This document shows positions 41,856 to 49,459 of a stretch of 64,000 nucleotides of DNA, one piece after another. Origin of the DNA: DAOMFB01 sp963801475 (GTDB lineage Bacteria > Acidobacteriota > Thermoanaerobaculia > UBA5066). The notes beneath the pieces were generated by a model, which was given only the letters and a program-made list of their open reading frames with translations, was not told the origin of the DNA and did no database searches. The position numbers and the translations under genes are program-made. The stretch is taken from NCBI GenBank assembly GCA_963801475.1, contig CAWDEX010000001.1, forward strand, positions 62,001 to 126,000, written 5' to 3'. Every line of letters starts with the position of its first letter. Position 1 is the first letter of the stretch.

Positions 41856-43826
41856 TCACCGGGCCTTCGGCGAGGTCGGCAGGTGGAGGAAGGCGTCTTC
41901 GCGAACGACGTTGCCTCCCGCGGTCTCTTCGACGAGCGTGCCGGTCTCGTACCTGAGACGGGCGAGAAGCGTCGCATAGACCTGCTGGGCCTGGGAGTAG
42001 GTGACGAGCGCGTTCGTCTGGTAGTCCTGCGTCAGGATGGAGTCGAGCAGGCTCGTCTCGCCCGACCGGAACCGTTCGCTCTCGGAGTCGATCGTCATCG
42101 CGTAGGCCGCGACGGCTTCCCGCGTCCGTTCCACCTGGTCCGCTGCGTCGCGGAGCGTGGCGAGGGTCTGCACGATGTTGGCCTGGATGTTCCGGCGGAG
42201 ATCCCGCGCGTTGATCGTCCGCTGTCCGAGCTGCGCCGTCGACTGGACAAAGAGGCCCCGTGCCGTGTTGTTCCCGACGGGCTTCTCGAAGACGAGACCG
42301 GCCTGGAAGCTCGGGGCCGTCCAGCCGTGGGACATCTGGGCGAGGCTCGTCTCGGCGATGCCGTCGGCGGTGACCTGACCCGAGACGTCCAGCTTGGGCC
42401 GGAGGTCCGTCTCGGCCTTGCGGACGAGGACGCCGCCCGACTCGACGAGCTTGTAGGCGGCCTTCAGGTCGTACCGGCGCTCCAACGCGAGGCTGGTGAG
42501 CGGGGCGGGAGAGAGGGCGTTCAGGACGTCGCGCTCGATGGCTTCCGGGAAGGCGTCGGCCGCGAACGGGGCGTTGACACCGCTGTCCACGGCGACCCCC
42601 ATCGCAAGGGCGAGGGAAACGCGCGCCTCGTCCACGAGTCGGCGGGCGCTGGCCACGAGGGCCTCTCCGGACGCCCGGCTCGCAAGCGCCCGGGCGCGCT
42701 CGGCGCGAGGAACCTCGTCGGCGGCGATGAGCGCATCGGTGATCTCGAGGGACCGTGTCTGCAGACCGGCCGACGTCTGCGCCGCCTTCAGGACCTGCTG
42801 CGCCCCGACGAGATTCCAGTAGGCGGCGACCGTGTTGAGGACGCTGACGGACGCCTGCCATTTGTAGGACAGCTCGCTGGCTTCGTAGTCGATCTTGCCG
42901 GCCATTTCGAAGGCGTCCGTCGCGTCCCGTCCGCGCCCGCGGAGAAGGGATGCGTTGATCGAGAAGCCGACGCTGGCGGTGTACTGGTCCTCGATGCCCA
43001 TGCCGCCGTTCTCCGCCTGCTTTTCTTTTCCCTTGTAGCCGTTCGCGCTGTAGGCGCCGGAGGCCAGAAGGCCCAGCGTGACGCCGTCCCGATACGGGAA
43101 GAGGGCCTTGAGGTCGAGAGAGACGTTCGTCTGCTGGGTCTCCTTGGGGACGCTGCCGAGTTTCTGGAGGCGCACGGTCTCCTTGGCCACGGCGGCCGAC
43201 GACTGCGCGAGATCGGCCTTTGAGCTGGCGAGGTTCGTCGCGATGTAGGCGTCGCGCTCCGCGATCAGGGCCGCCTTCTTGGCGGGATCGGTCTCCGCGG
43301 CGATCTGCTCGTTGTAATTGTCGACTTTCGACTGGACGAGGACGAGCTTCGCATCCGGCACGGTCATCTCGTAGGTGAACGGATTCGCCTGGAGCTTCGT
43401 CAGCTCGGTGACCTGCGCCTGATAGGTTTGGACTTCCCTCTGGCTGGCGTCTATTTCCTTCTGGATGTCCGACCGGTTCTTCTCCTCGGCCTGTTGCTGC
43501 GAGAGCGTGAGGGCCTGCTGCGTGAAGAGGTACTGGGCCGTGGCCGCGATCGACGAGTCGAACCGGCCGGTCTCGGACTGCCAGAGACCCTTCGCGGCGA
43601 GAGAATCCTGCGCGCGGAGCTTGATGTTCGGGTCGTTTTCCAAGGTGATCCGGACCGCGTCGAGGAGAGAGATCCGGTTGCCCGGGAGGTTCAGCGTCTG
43701 CGGCTCGTAGAGGGGCGGCGGCGCTTTCCGCGGCGCGTCCGCCGCATGGAGGCGCAGCCCCGAAATCCCCGGGGCGGCGAGGCCGAGGACGAGAAGAAGG
43801 GCCGAACGGACCAGCAGCTTTCTCAT
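41856..43826 (-). CDS. TolC-like outer-membrane efflux protein (first of two)
   Basis: 656 residues from an ATG with AGGAGG at ideal distance. A signal peptide (MRKLLVRSALLLVLGLAAPG) precedes an OEP protein: RISLLDAVRITLENDPNI, a coiled-coil-rich insert (~100-200), then KWQASVSVLNTVAAYWNLV and FRSGETSLLDSILTQDYQ at the second repeat. Similar in plan to the next gene but clearly diverged, so not a recent duplicate. It lies 83 bp downstream of the synthetase gene. Confidence 0.9.
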   Translation of the reverse strand: MRKLLVRSALLLVLGLAAPGISGLRLHAADAPRKAPPPLYEPQTLNLPGNRISLLDAVRITLENDPNIKLRAQDSLAAKGLWQSETGRFDSSIAATAQYLFTQQALTLSQQQAEEKNRSDIQKEIDASQREVQTYQAQVTELTKLQANPFTYEMTVPDAKLVLVQSKVDNYNEQIAAETDPAKKAALIAERDAYIATNLASSKADLAQSSAAVAKETVRLQKLGSVPKETQQTNVSLDLKALFPYRDGVTLGLLASGAYSANGYKGKEKQAENGGMGIEDQYTASVGFSINASLLRGRGRDATDAFEMAGKIDYEASELSYKWQASVSVLNTVAAYWNLVGAQQVLKAAQTSAGLQTRSLEITDALIAADEVPRAERARALASRASGEALVASARRLVDEARVSLALAMGVAVDSGVNAPFAADAFPEAIERDVLNALSPAPLTSLALERRYDLKAAYKLVESGGVLVRKAETDLRPKLDVSGQVTADGIAETSLAQMSHGWTAPSFQAGLVFEKPVGNNTARGLFVQSTAQLGQRTINARDLRRNIQANIVQTLATLRDAADQVERTREAVAAYAMTIDSESERFRSGETSLLDSILTQDYQTNALVTYSQAQQVYATLLARLRYETGTLVEETAGGNVVREDAFLHLPTSPKAR

Positions 43827-43909
43827 GGATCCTCCTGAGAACCCGGAGCGGAGATCGCCTCCGCGGGACGGCGAGTCAAAAGAGCTGAACGGGATGTTGG
43901 GCGAAAACG

Positions 43910-46900
43910 CTAGCATCGCGGCGAGGGATCGTCAACGGAGTTGGAGGCGCTTGCCTCGACGGCCGGACGAAGACGTTTCTCGGTGCCCCGCGTCTCGCCG
44001 AAGAAGGTGGCGACGGGGCGGCACCACCGCGCGAGAAACCGCGCCATCCCTTCGTGGACGATGGGGACGGTGAGCGTGCACTCCTCGAAGGAGGTCGCGG
44101 AAAGCCGGCGGATCGACTCCGAGTAGACGGGGACGAGCTTCCCCCGGCGGGCGAGGTCCCGGCGGAGGAAGCTGCAGGTGAACCGGACGAGCTTGTCGGA
44201 GAGGGCATGGTTGATGACCCAGCCGACGATCTCGCCCTTGTACCTCACGCCGAGACTCGACACGGGCTCGAAGCCGGACGGGTCGTGCCGCCACGGCTCG
44301 AGGTCGGGCTTGATCCAGTGACGCTCCTGCTGCGAGCGGATGAGAGCCTCGCGCTCGGAGGACGTCAGCTCGGCCCACGGGAAGACGGTCAGGGAGTCGC
44401 CGAGCGGATAGCGGCCGTACCACTCCGTCCGGCGCGCCCCCTCGACGGTGAACCGCATCGTGAGCATCCGCGTTCGCGGGGGTTCCCACCCCGCCTTCGC
44501 CAGGACACGCTCGAACGCTCCCTGGGTCGGCTGGCCCGTCATGTAGACGCCGTGAAGGCGGGCGATGCCGGTTCGACCGAGCCGGTCGGCGGTCTCCTCG
44601 AGGAGGCGTGTCCCCACTCCCGCCTCGCGAGAAGCCGGTGAGACGAACAGGGAGAGGACCTCGACGGCGTCGGCCGGAGGATCCGGAATCTCGGCGAGAA
44701 CCAGCCCCGCCGGGCCGCCGGCGCCCAGCGCGCCGAGGGCCCACGGCGTGACTGTGGGAAGCGAGGCGACGTCGACATGGCGGCGCGCCTTCTTCAGGTC
44801 GAGGAGATGCCGGTAAGCCGGAAAGGTCATCTCCAGAAACCGCGGGTCGACCGGCGCGCGGAGCTCCTCGATCCGGATCCCGGCCGGGCCCACGGCCTCC
44901 GCCGGAAAGTCGGATTCCGCCCGGAGTACGGGAGTCACGAGCGTCGGCTCCGCTCGGCGCCGCAGCGCTCGCTCGGGGCCGCGGAAAGCGAGCACGGACG
45001 GGAGCATGTCCGGATCTGCAAGGCGGAGAAGCGTGTATCCGATACCCGCCTCGCCGCGGAAGAGGCCGGGAGAGATCGGGACACCCTCCGCCTGCATTCC
45101 CCTCAGACGGAAGCCCCGTTCCGCGGCTCCGGCCAGGAGCGCCGCCGTCCGCCGCCGCGCCGCCGTGAGTAGTTCGCTTCGCCGTCGCACCCGGCCGAAG
45201 ACGAGGAGCGTCTCGATGAGGCCGGCGTTTCCGCAGCAGAGGTGGTCCACCGAAAGACTCCCGGAAGCCGCGGTCGTCTCGAGGGCCGCGTCGGCGGCCT
45301 CGGCGGCCTCCTCGAGGCCGGGTATTCCCGAGAGCTCGAGGTGGGCGAGGGCGATGCCGGGTGCCCCGTGGCACCAGGCGGTCATCCAGATCCGGCCCTC
45401 GGATCCCTGGCCGGGCACGAGAGCGGGCCAGTTCTTCCGGACCGGGTCGAAGCGGCGACGTACGAATCGGATCGCGTGAGCGGCCGCCTCGCGGAATTCT
45501 TCCCGACCCGTGGCGACGAAGAGGCGTCCGAAGCCGAGCGCGATTCCGGAAGCGCCGTGGGCGAGGCCGGCCTGGAAGAGCCCGTCCCAGGAGGGCCAGC
45601 CCCACCCGTCGTCGCCGAAATCCCGGGCGTGCGCCCGGAGATGCTCTCCGCAGGCACGAGCCGTCGCGAGAAGGGCGGGCTCGCCGGTCGCTTCGTGGAG
45701 GGAGAGGAGACCGAGGATCGCGCCGGCCGCCCCCCCCTCGAGATCGAGGCGGGAATCCGCCGCGATCCGTTCGGGCGTGATGTGAGGGGCGAGGCGGGCT
45801 GCCGTCTCGAGAACTCCCTCGCCCGTAAGCAGGCCGTCGAGCTGGGTCAGCGCCCAGAGGACGGACCCCAGCCCGCTCGTGGCCCCGAGCCCCTCGTCCC
45901 GGAGAAGGAGCGCGGGCCGGGGCGCCTCCAGAACGAGCTGGATGGGACGGCAGACGGCCCGCGCCGCCGCGGCAAACTCCGGCCGCGCCGTCCGACGGGA
46001 CAGGGCCGCGAGATAGAGAGCCAGTCCGACCGCGCCGTGGTAGAGGTAGTACGCCGCGCCCTGGTCCCGCCTCTCGGTCCCTTTCACGAACTCGGGGGCA
46101 AGCCACGTGATCGACCCGTCGTCGCCGGCGATCGCGCGGGAGAGGAGCCCCTCGGCGATTTCCTCGGACGTCCGGACGAGGACGTCGTCAGGAAGGTCCT
46201 CTCCCCCCGCCGAGAGAGCCGTCGCCTCGGCCTCCTCGACGGTGGCTTCCCAACGCCGCACCGGCGAGAGAAGCGTGTCGAGGATCTCGAGCTGCGACCG
46301 GAGTTCCTCCTCGGTCATCCGGTCCAGGCGGTCCCGGACGGCTTCGAGACCGGAGGCGAGGAGGTGTCCTTCGATGGTCTCGCCGCCCGAGGTCCGGATC
46401 AGGCGGCTGCCGGCGCCGACGGTGACGCAGGGAATGTCGAGATTCTCGAGCGACGCCCGCTCGTCAGCCACGAGGGGCCAGAGGGATGGTTTCTCCGTCG
46501 ACTCGAGCAGCGGTCGGGTCAATGCGTCGATGGCCCAGGACCGCACGTGTCCTTCCCGGAGGTAGCGGGGCGAGGAGAGGACGTGAAGAAGCCGGATGTA
46601 CTGATCGCTCGCCCGGAAGACGAGCCGTGTTTCCGCCCGCGCCGCGGCCTCGAGAGGCCCGGCCGCTGCGCGAATCTCCTCTTGATGAGAAAGGACGAAG
46701 CGGTACGTGGCTTCGAAGCCGGCGCGGACGGCGCCGGGGACGTCGGCCGCCTTGAGGCGGCGCCCGCGGAACGAAGGGAGGTTCGACGCCGGCGGGATCT
46801 CGCCCGTCCTCTCCTCCAGCGCCATCTCGTCCGTATTCGTCCGGACGAAGACGCGTGCCGGCGCCGACGAGGGATAGCCCCCCGCGCCGGAGAGCCCGCC

Positions 46901-48208
46901 CACCTCCTCGCGGCGGCCGTCGGGAAAGACCTGCTCCAGCGAGAGGAGACCCGTCGAAACGAAGGAATTCCTGAGACGCTGGCCCAGCCGTGAAAACGCC
47001 GTCCTCGGCCCGGCCGCGGCGCCGCCCGCGACGAGCGGCTGAAAGGCGAGCTCGCCGTCGACGACGACGGGTCCGAGCGGCCCGGCCACGACGTTGTCCA
47101 TGTGGAGGTCGTGGACGCCGCAGAGCCATGCGGTGCAGAGAAGGCCACCGGCGTTCCGGAAATAGGCCTCCACCGCCTCCTCGGAGGCGAGCTCGGCTCC
47201 CTCCTGGAACCTCGTCCAGCCATAGCCCGCGCGGGCGAGAATCGGGAGAGGCGGCGGGACGGACGCGCCGCGGGAAGCCATCCAGCCCAGCAGGTCGCTC
47301 CAGGCGACCTCGGCGCTCATGGTCCGGGGCTTGTAGACGAGCCGGACTCCCGATGCGAAAGCCAGGAGGGTCACAGAGCGCCCCCCGCCATGGCGGTCTC
47401 CGAGCCCGGGCGTCAGGGCTTCGACGTCGCCGGCTGCCCCGAACGCCCCGGAGAGGGCTTCGGCGTCCGATTCAAGGCGGCCGCAGAGCTCGGACGCGAA
47501 AACGACCCACGTCTCGGCGAGGGTCGAAAGAAGACGCGCGAGGACGCTGTATTCGAGAAAGAACGGAAGGAGCCCGCCGTCGAGGAGCGACTGGACGAAG
47601 GGATCGTAGATCTCGCGCCCGCCCGGAGTCTCCGCGACGAGTGAGGCCGCTCCGCGCCGTTCCTGCCGAAAGAGGTCGAAGAGGCCGTAGAGGATCCCTT
47701 CCGCCTGCTGACCCATCTCCCGGAGAAGCCACGATTCCAGCGCGCGCCGTGCCGGAGGCGCGAGGCGCGCAAGCCCGCTCCCGGCGCGCGATGCCAGTCG
47801 GGCGCGAGCGGTCCTGAGGAACGGAAGCCAGAGCTCCGCGAAGCGAGGCACCCCGTCCGCGTCGAGTCCATGGAGCTCCGGGGGGGTCCGGCCGGCCCGA
47901 AGCTCCTCGAGGACCGCCGCGCAGGCGGAAACTGCCTCGGCGAGAAAGGCCGTCCATTCTGGAAGCGGGGCATCCTTCGGTCCCGGGGAGGCCGCCACGA
48001 TCCGCCGCGCGCTCTCCGGAGTCAGACCGTCCCACGCGAGGCGTTTTCTGAAGAGATCCGGCCGCGACGGGGCGACGACGTCTGCCCAGAATTCCAGGGC
48101 CTCGGGGGAGGCGGTCCCGACGTCGGCACGCTCCGCCCTCCTCACGCGGTCGTCCCAAGTGCGGGCGCGAGACGCGATGAGCCGGAGGTCGGAAGTCGTC
48201 TCGTTCAT
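43910..48208 (-). CDS. LanM-type lanthipeptide synthetase with C-terminal GNAT-like extension
   Basis: 1432 residues; ordinary LanM enzymes are ~900-1100. The dehydratase domain (~120-720) has GVRLVYKPRTMSAEVAWSDL, CGVHDLHMDNVV and VVVDGELAF. The LanC-like cyclase (~790-1080) has zinc ligands in MTAWCHGAPGIAL and DHLCCGNAGLIE. It would dehydrate Ser/Thr of the precursor cores and close the thioether. The last ~345 residues add a GNAT fold with the acyl-CoA loop SREAGVGTRLLEETADRLG and a second, degenerate GNAT-like unit. GNAT maturases are known to acylate some proteusin peptides, so acylation of the product is plausible. The start is the ATG at 48208. Confidence 0.9.
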   Translation of the reverse strand: MNETTSDLRLIASRARTWDDRVRRAERADVGTASPEALEFWADVVAPSRPDLFRKRLAWDGLTPESARRIVAASPGPKDAPLPEWTAFLAEAVSACAAVLEELRAGRTPPELHGLDADGVPRFAELWLPFLRTARARLASRAGSGLARLAPPARRALESWLLREMGQQAEGILYGLFDLFRQERRGAASLVAETPGGREIYDPFVQSLLDGGLLPFFLEYSVLARLLSTLAETWVVFASELCGRLESDAEALSGAFGAAGDVEALTPGLGDRHGGGRSVTLLAFASGVRLVYKPRTMSAEVAWSDLLGWMASRGASVPPPLPILARAGYGWTRFQEGAELASEEAVEAYFRNAGGLLCTAWLCGVHDLHMDNVVAGPLGPVVVDGELAFQPLVAGGAAAGPRTAFSRLGQRLRNSFVSTGLLSLEQVFPDGRREEVGGLSGAGGYPSSAPARVFVRTNTDEMALEERTGEIPPASNLPSFRGRRLKAADVPGAVRAGFEATYRFVLSHQEEIRAAAGPLEAAARAETRLVFRASDQYIRLLHVLSSPRYLREGHVRSWAIDALTRPLLESTEKPSLWPLVADERASLENLDIPCVTVGAGSRLIRTSGGETIEGHLLASGLEAVRDRLDRMTEEELRSQLEILDTLLSPVRRWEATVEEAEATALSAGGEDLPDDVLVRTSEEIAEGLLSRAIAGDDGSITWLAPEFVKGTERRDQGAAYYLYHGAVGLALYLAALSRRTARPEFAAAARAVCRPIQLVLEAPRPALLLRDEGLGATSGLGSVLWALTQLDGLLTGEGVLETAARLAPHITPERIAADSRLDLEGGAAGAILGLLSLHEATGEPALLATARACGEHLRAHARDFGDDGWGWPSWDGLFQAGLAHGASGIALGFGRLFVATGREEFREAAAHAIRFVRRRFDPVRKNWPALVPGQGSEGRIWMTAWCHGAPGIALAHLELSGIPGLEEAAEAADAALETTAASGSLSVDHLCCGNAGLIETLLVFGRVRRRSELLTAARRRTAALLAGAAERGFRLRGMQAEGVPISPGLFRGEAGIGYTLLRLADPDMLPSVLAFRGPERALRRRAEPTLVTPVLRAESDFPAEAVGPAGIRIEELRAPVDPRFLEMTFPAYRHLLDLKKARRHVDVASLPTVTPWALGALGAGGPAGLVLAEIPDPPADAVEVLSLFVSPASREAGVGTRLLEETADRLGRTGIARLHGVYMTGQPTQGAFERVLAKAGWEPPRTRMLTMRFTVEGARRTEWYGRYPLGDSLTVFPWAELTSSEREALIRSQQERHWIKPDLEPWRHDPSGFEPVSSLGVRYKGEIVGWVINHALSDKLVRFTCSFLRRDLARRGKLVPVYSESIRRLSATSFEECTLTVPIVHEGMARFLARWCRPVATFFGETRGTEKRLRPAVEASASNSVDDPSPRC

Positions 48209-48223
48209 GCCCTCGGGAAGAAA

Positions 48224-48258
48224 GGAGCCACCTGCTGCGTCCGGCAGCAGGTGGCTCC
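48224..48258 (-). terminator. Strong hairpin between precursor and lanM (terminator/attenuator)
   Basis: Arms GGAGCCACCTGCTGC and GCAGCAGGTGGCTCC pair perfectly over 15 bp around a 5-nt loop. On the minus strand they are followed by TTTCTT, then the lanM ribosome site. Partial termination here would make much more precursor than synthetase mRNA, as is usual for lantibiotic operons. Confidence 0.75.
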
Positions 48259-48314
48259 TCGTCGGGATCGTGTCTCGGAGGCCCCCGGGCCCGCGTCGGG
48301 CGCGGGGCACGGAA

Positions 48315-48671
48315 TCAGACGAGCTTGACGGTGGACTGGAACTCGTTGCGGGTGTTGAAGCCGCCCGTGGAACTGCTGCAGGTGTAGGTGTTGCCCGTCT
48401 GCGTGTCATTTCCCTTACCGCCCGCCACCATCTCGAGCGCGGCGTCACCGAGCTCCTTGCCGGCCTGCGGAACGTACGGGACGATGACGTAGATCGTGTC
48501 GGCGGTCTCTTCGACGGCCTTCACCTTGATCGCGGCCGGCAGCTTGTTGTTCAGCTGTCCTTCGATGACGGCCTTGGGGTTCTTGATCAGGTTGGCGCGG
48601 TAGTTGGGGTTCTTCTGGGAAAACTTGGTCAGGAGATCCTGGATCTCTCCGCGCGTCAGGTTTTCTGCCAC
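48315..48671 (-). CDS. Proteusin (NHLP leader) lanthipeptide precursor 2
   Basis: 118 residues from a GTG with GGAGG. The 85-residue leader resembles nitrile-hydratase alpha subunit (TRGEIQDLLTKFSQKNPNYR; IKNPKAVIEGQLNNKLP) and ends LEMVAGG, the C39 cut site. The 33-residue core starts KGNDTQTGNTYTC and has one Cys and eleven Ser/Thr, so at most one thioether ring and several dehydrated residues. The core's last 15 residues (FNTRNEFQSTVKLV and flanking Gly) equal those of the other precursor. It lies just upstream of lanM. Confidence 0.95.
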   Translation of the reverse strand: MAENLTRGEIQDLLTKFSQKNPNYRANLIKNPKAVIEGQLNNKLPAAIKVKAVEETADTIYVIVPYVPQAGKELGDAALEMVAGGKGNDTQTGNTYTCSSSTGGFNTRNEFQSTVKLV

Positions 48672-48747
48672 CTTGAATCCTCCTTCGTCTTTTTGTTCGA
48701 TCGTTTCGGATGGGTCGGGACGGCCCTATTCTGTGTCGCAGGAACGG

Positions 48748-48786
48748 GAGGGACCCCTTGCGGCGCCCGGCCTCAAGGGGCCCCTC
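48748..48786 (-). terminator. Long hairpin between the two precursor genes
   Basis: Nested pairing GAGGG/CCCTC, CCCCTTG/CAAGGGG and GGC/GCC gives a stable stem with small bulges. No T-run follows, so it may stabilise or process the upstream precursor mRNA rather than end it. It is in the 169-bp gap between precursors. Confidence 0.45.
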
Positions 48787-48840
48787 GTCGGGTTCGACTG
48801 TCGGAAGTTCCCGGGCCCGTGTCAGGCGCCGGGCACGGAA

Positions 48841-49197
48841 TCAGACGAGCTTGACGGTGGACTGGAACTCGTTGCGCGTGTTGAATCCGCCCGTGGAGGT
48901 GTTGCAGGTGTAGGTGTTGCCCGACTGCGAGCTGTCTCCCTTACCACCCGCCACCATCTCGAGGGCCGCATCGCCCAGCTCCTTGCCGGCTTGCGGGATG
49001 TAGGGGACGATGACGTAGATCGTGTCGGCGGTCTCTTCCACCGTCTTCACCTTGATGGCGGCCGGCAGCTTGTTGTTCAGCTGTCCTTCGATGACGGCCT
49101 TCGGGTTCTTGATCAGGTTGGCGCGGTAGTTGGGGTTCTTCTGGGCGAACTTCGTGAGGAGATCCTGGATCTCTCCGCGGGTGAGGGCTTCTGCCAT
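48841..49197 (-). CDS. Proteusin (NHLP leader) lanthipeptide precursor 1
   Basis: 118 residues from an ATG with GGAGG. The leader is nearly identical to the other precursor (MAEALTRGEIQDLLTKFAQK; ELGDAALEMVAGG), while the core begins KGDSSQSGNTYTCNTSTGG: Ser replaces Thr at several early positions, but the single Cys13 and the C-terminal half are kept. This pattern shows a tandem duplication with change limited to dehydratable positions. The shared 3' flank (TTCCGTGCCCGG on the minus strand) was duplicated with it. First gene after the putative sigma-54 promoter. Confidence 0.95.
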   Translation of the reverse strand: MAEALTRGEIQDLLTKFAQKNPNYRANLIKNPKAVIEGQLNNKLPAAIKVKTVEETADTIYVIVPYIPQAGKELGDAALEMVAGGKGDSSQSGNTYTCNTSTGGFNTRNEFQSTVKLV

Positions 49198-49262
49198 CTG
49201 GAATTCCTCCTTCGTTTCCTCTTCCTACCTTCCCGGGTAGACCGAGGATTGCCTTGGTAGAC

Positions 49263-49278
49263 GCAGCCGCCGTGCCAA
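49263..49278 (-). promoter_or_regulatory. Putative sigma-54 (-24/-12) promoter of the precursor operon
   Basis: The minus strand reads TTGGCACGGCGGCTGC: GG and GC dinucleotides are exactly 10 nt apart, close to the consensus TGGCACG-N4-TTGC. It lies ~65 nt before the precursor ATG. A sigma-54 activator gene is encoded 2 kb upstream on the same strand. Confidence 0.6.
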
Positions 49279-49351
49279 CGGAGGTCCGAAGCCATCGGCA
49301 CGTGGAATCAAGGCTTTCCGGGGGGACGGGGCGACGGGGTGGAAGGGCCCT

Positions 49352-49412
49352 GGAGGCCTGCCTCCATCCGGTAGAGACCCGCCTCCAGATTTTGAGAATC
49401 CGTCTCTACCGG
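49352..49412 (-). promoter_or_regulatory. Inverted repeats upstream of the sigma-54 promoter (possible activator site)
   Basis: CCGGTAGAGAC (49368-49378) and GTCTCTACCGG (49402-49412) are perfect 11-bp arms, and GGAGGC-CT-GCCTCC lies beside them. They centre ~110-140 nt upstream of the expected start of transcription, where enhancer-binding proteins usually bind. They could instead act as the end of the upstream transcript, but no T-run follows. Confidence 0.4.
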
Positions 49413-49459
49413 CGGGCCTCCGTTCCCGGCGAGCGGACGACATCTCCGGAACGACCCCG

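Noticed and set aside
48315..49197. True nitrile hydratase alpha subunits
   Set aside because: They are half the usual length, lack the metal-binding Cys cluster, and end in a Gly-Gly followed by a Ser/Thr-rich core next to lanM and C39 exporter genes.
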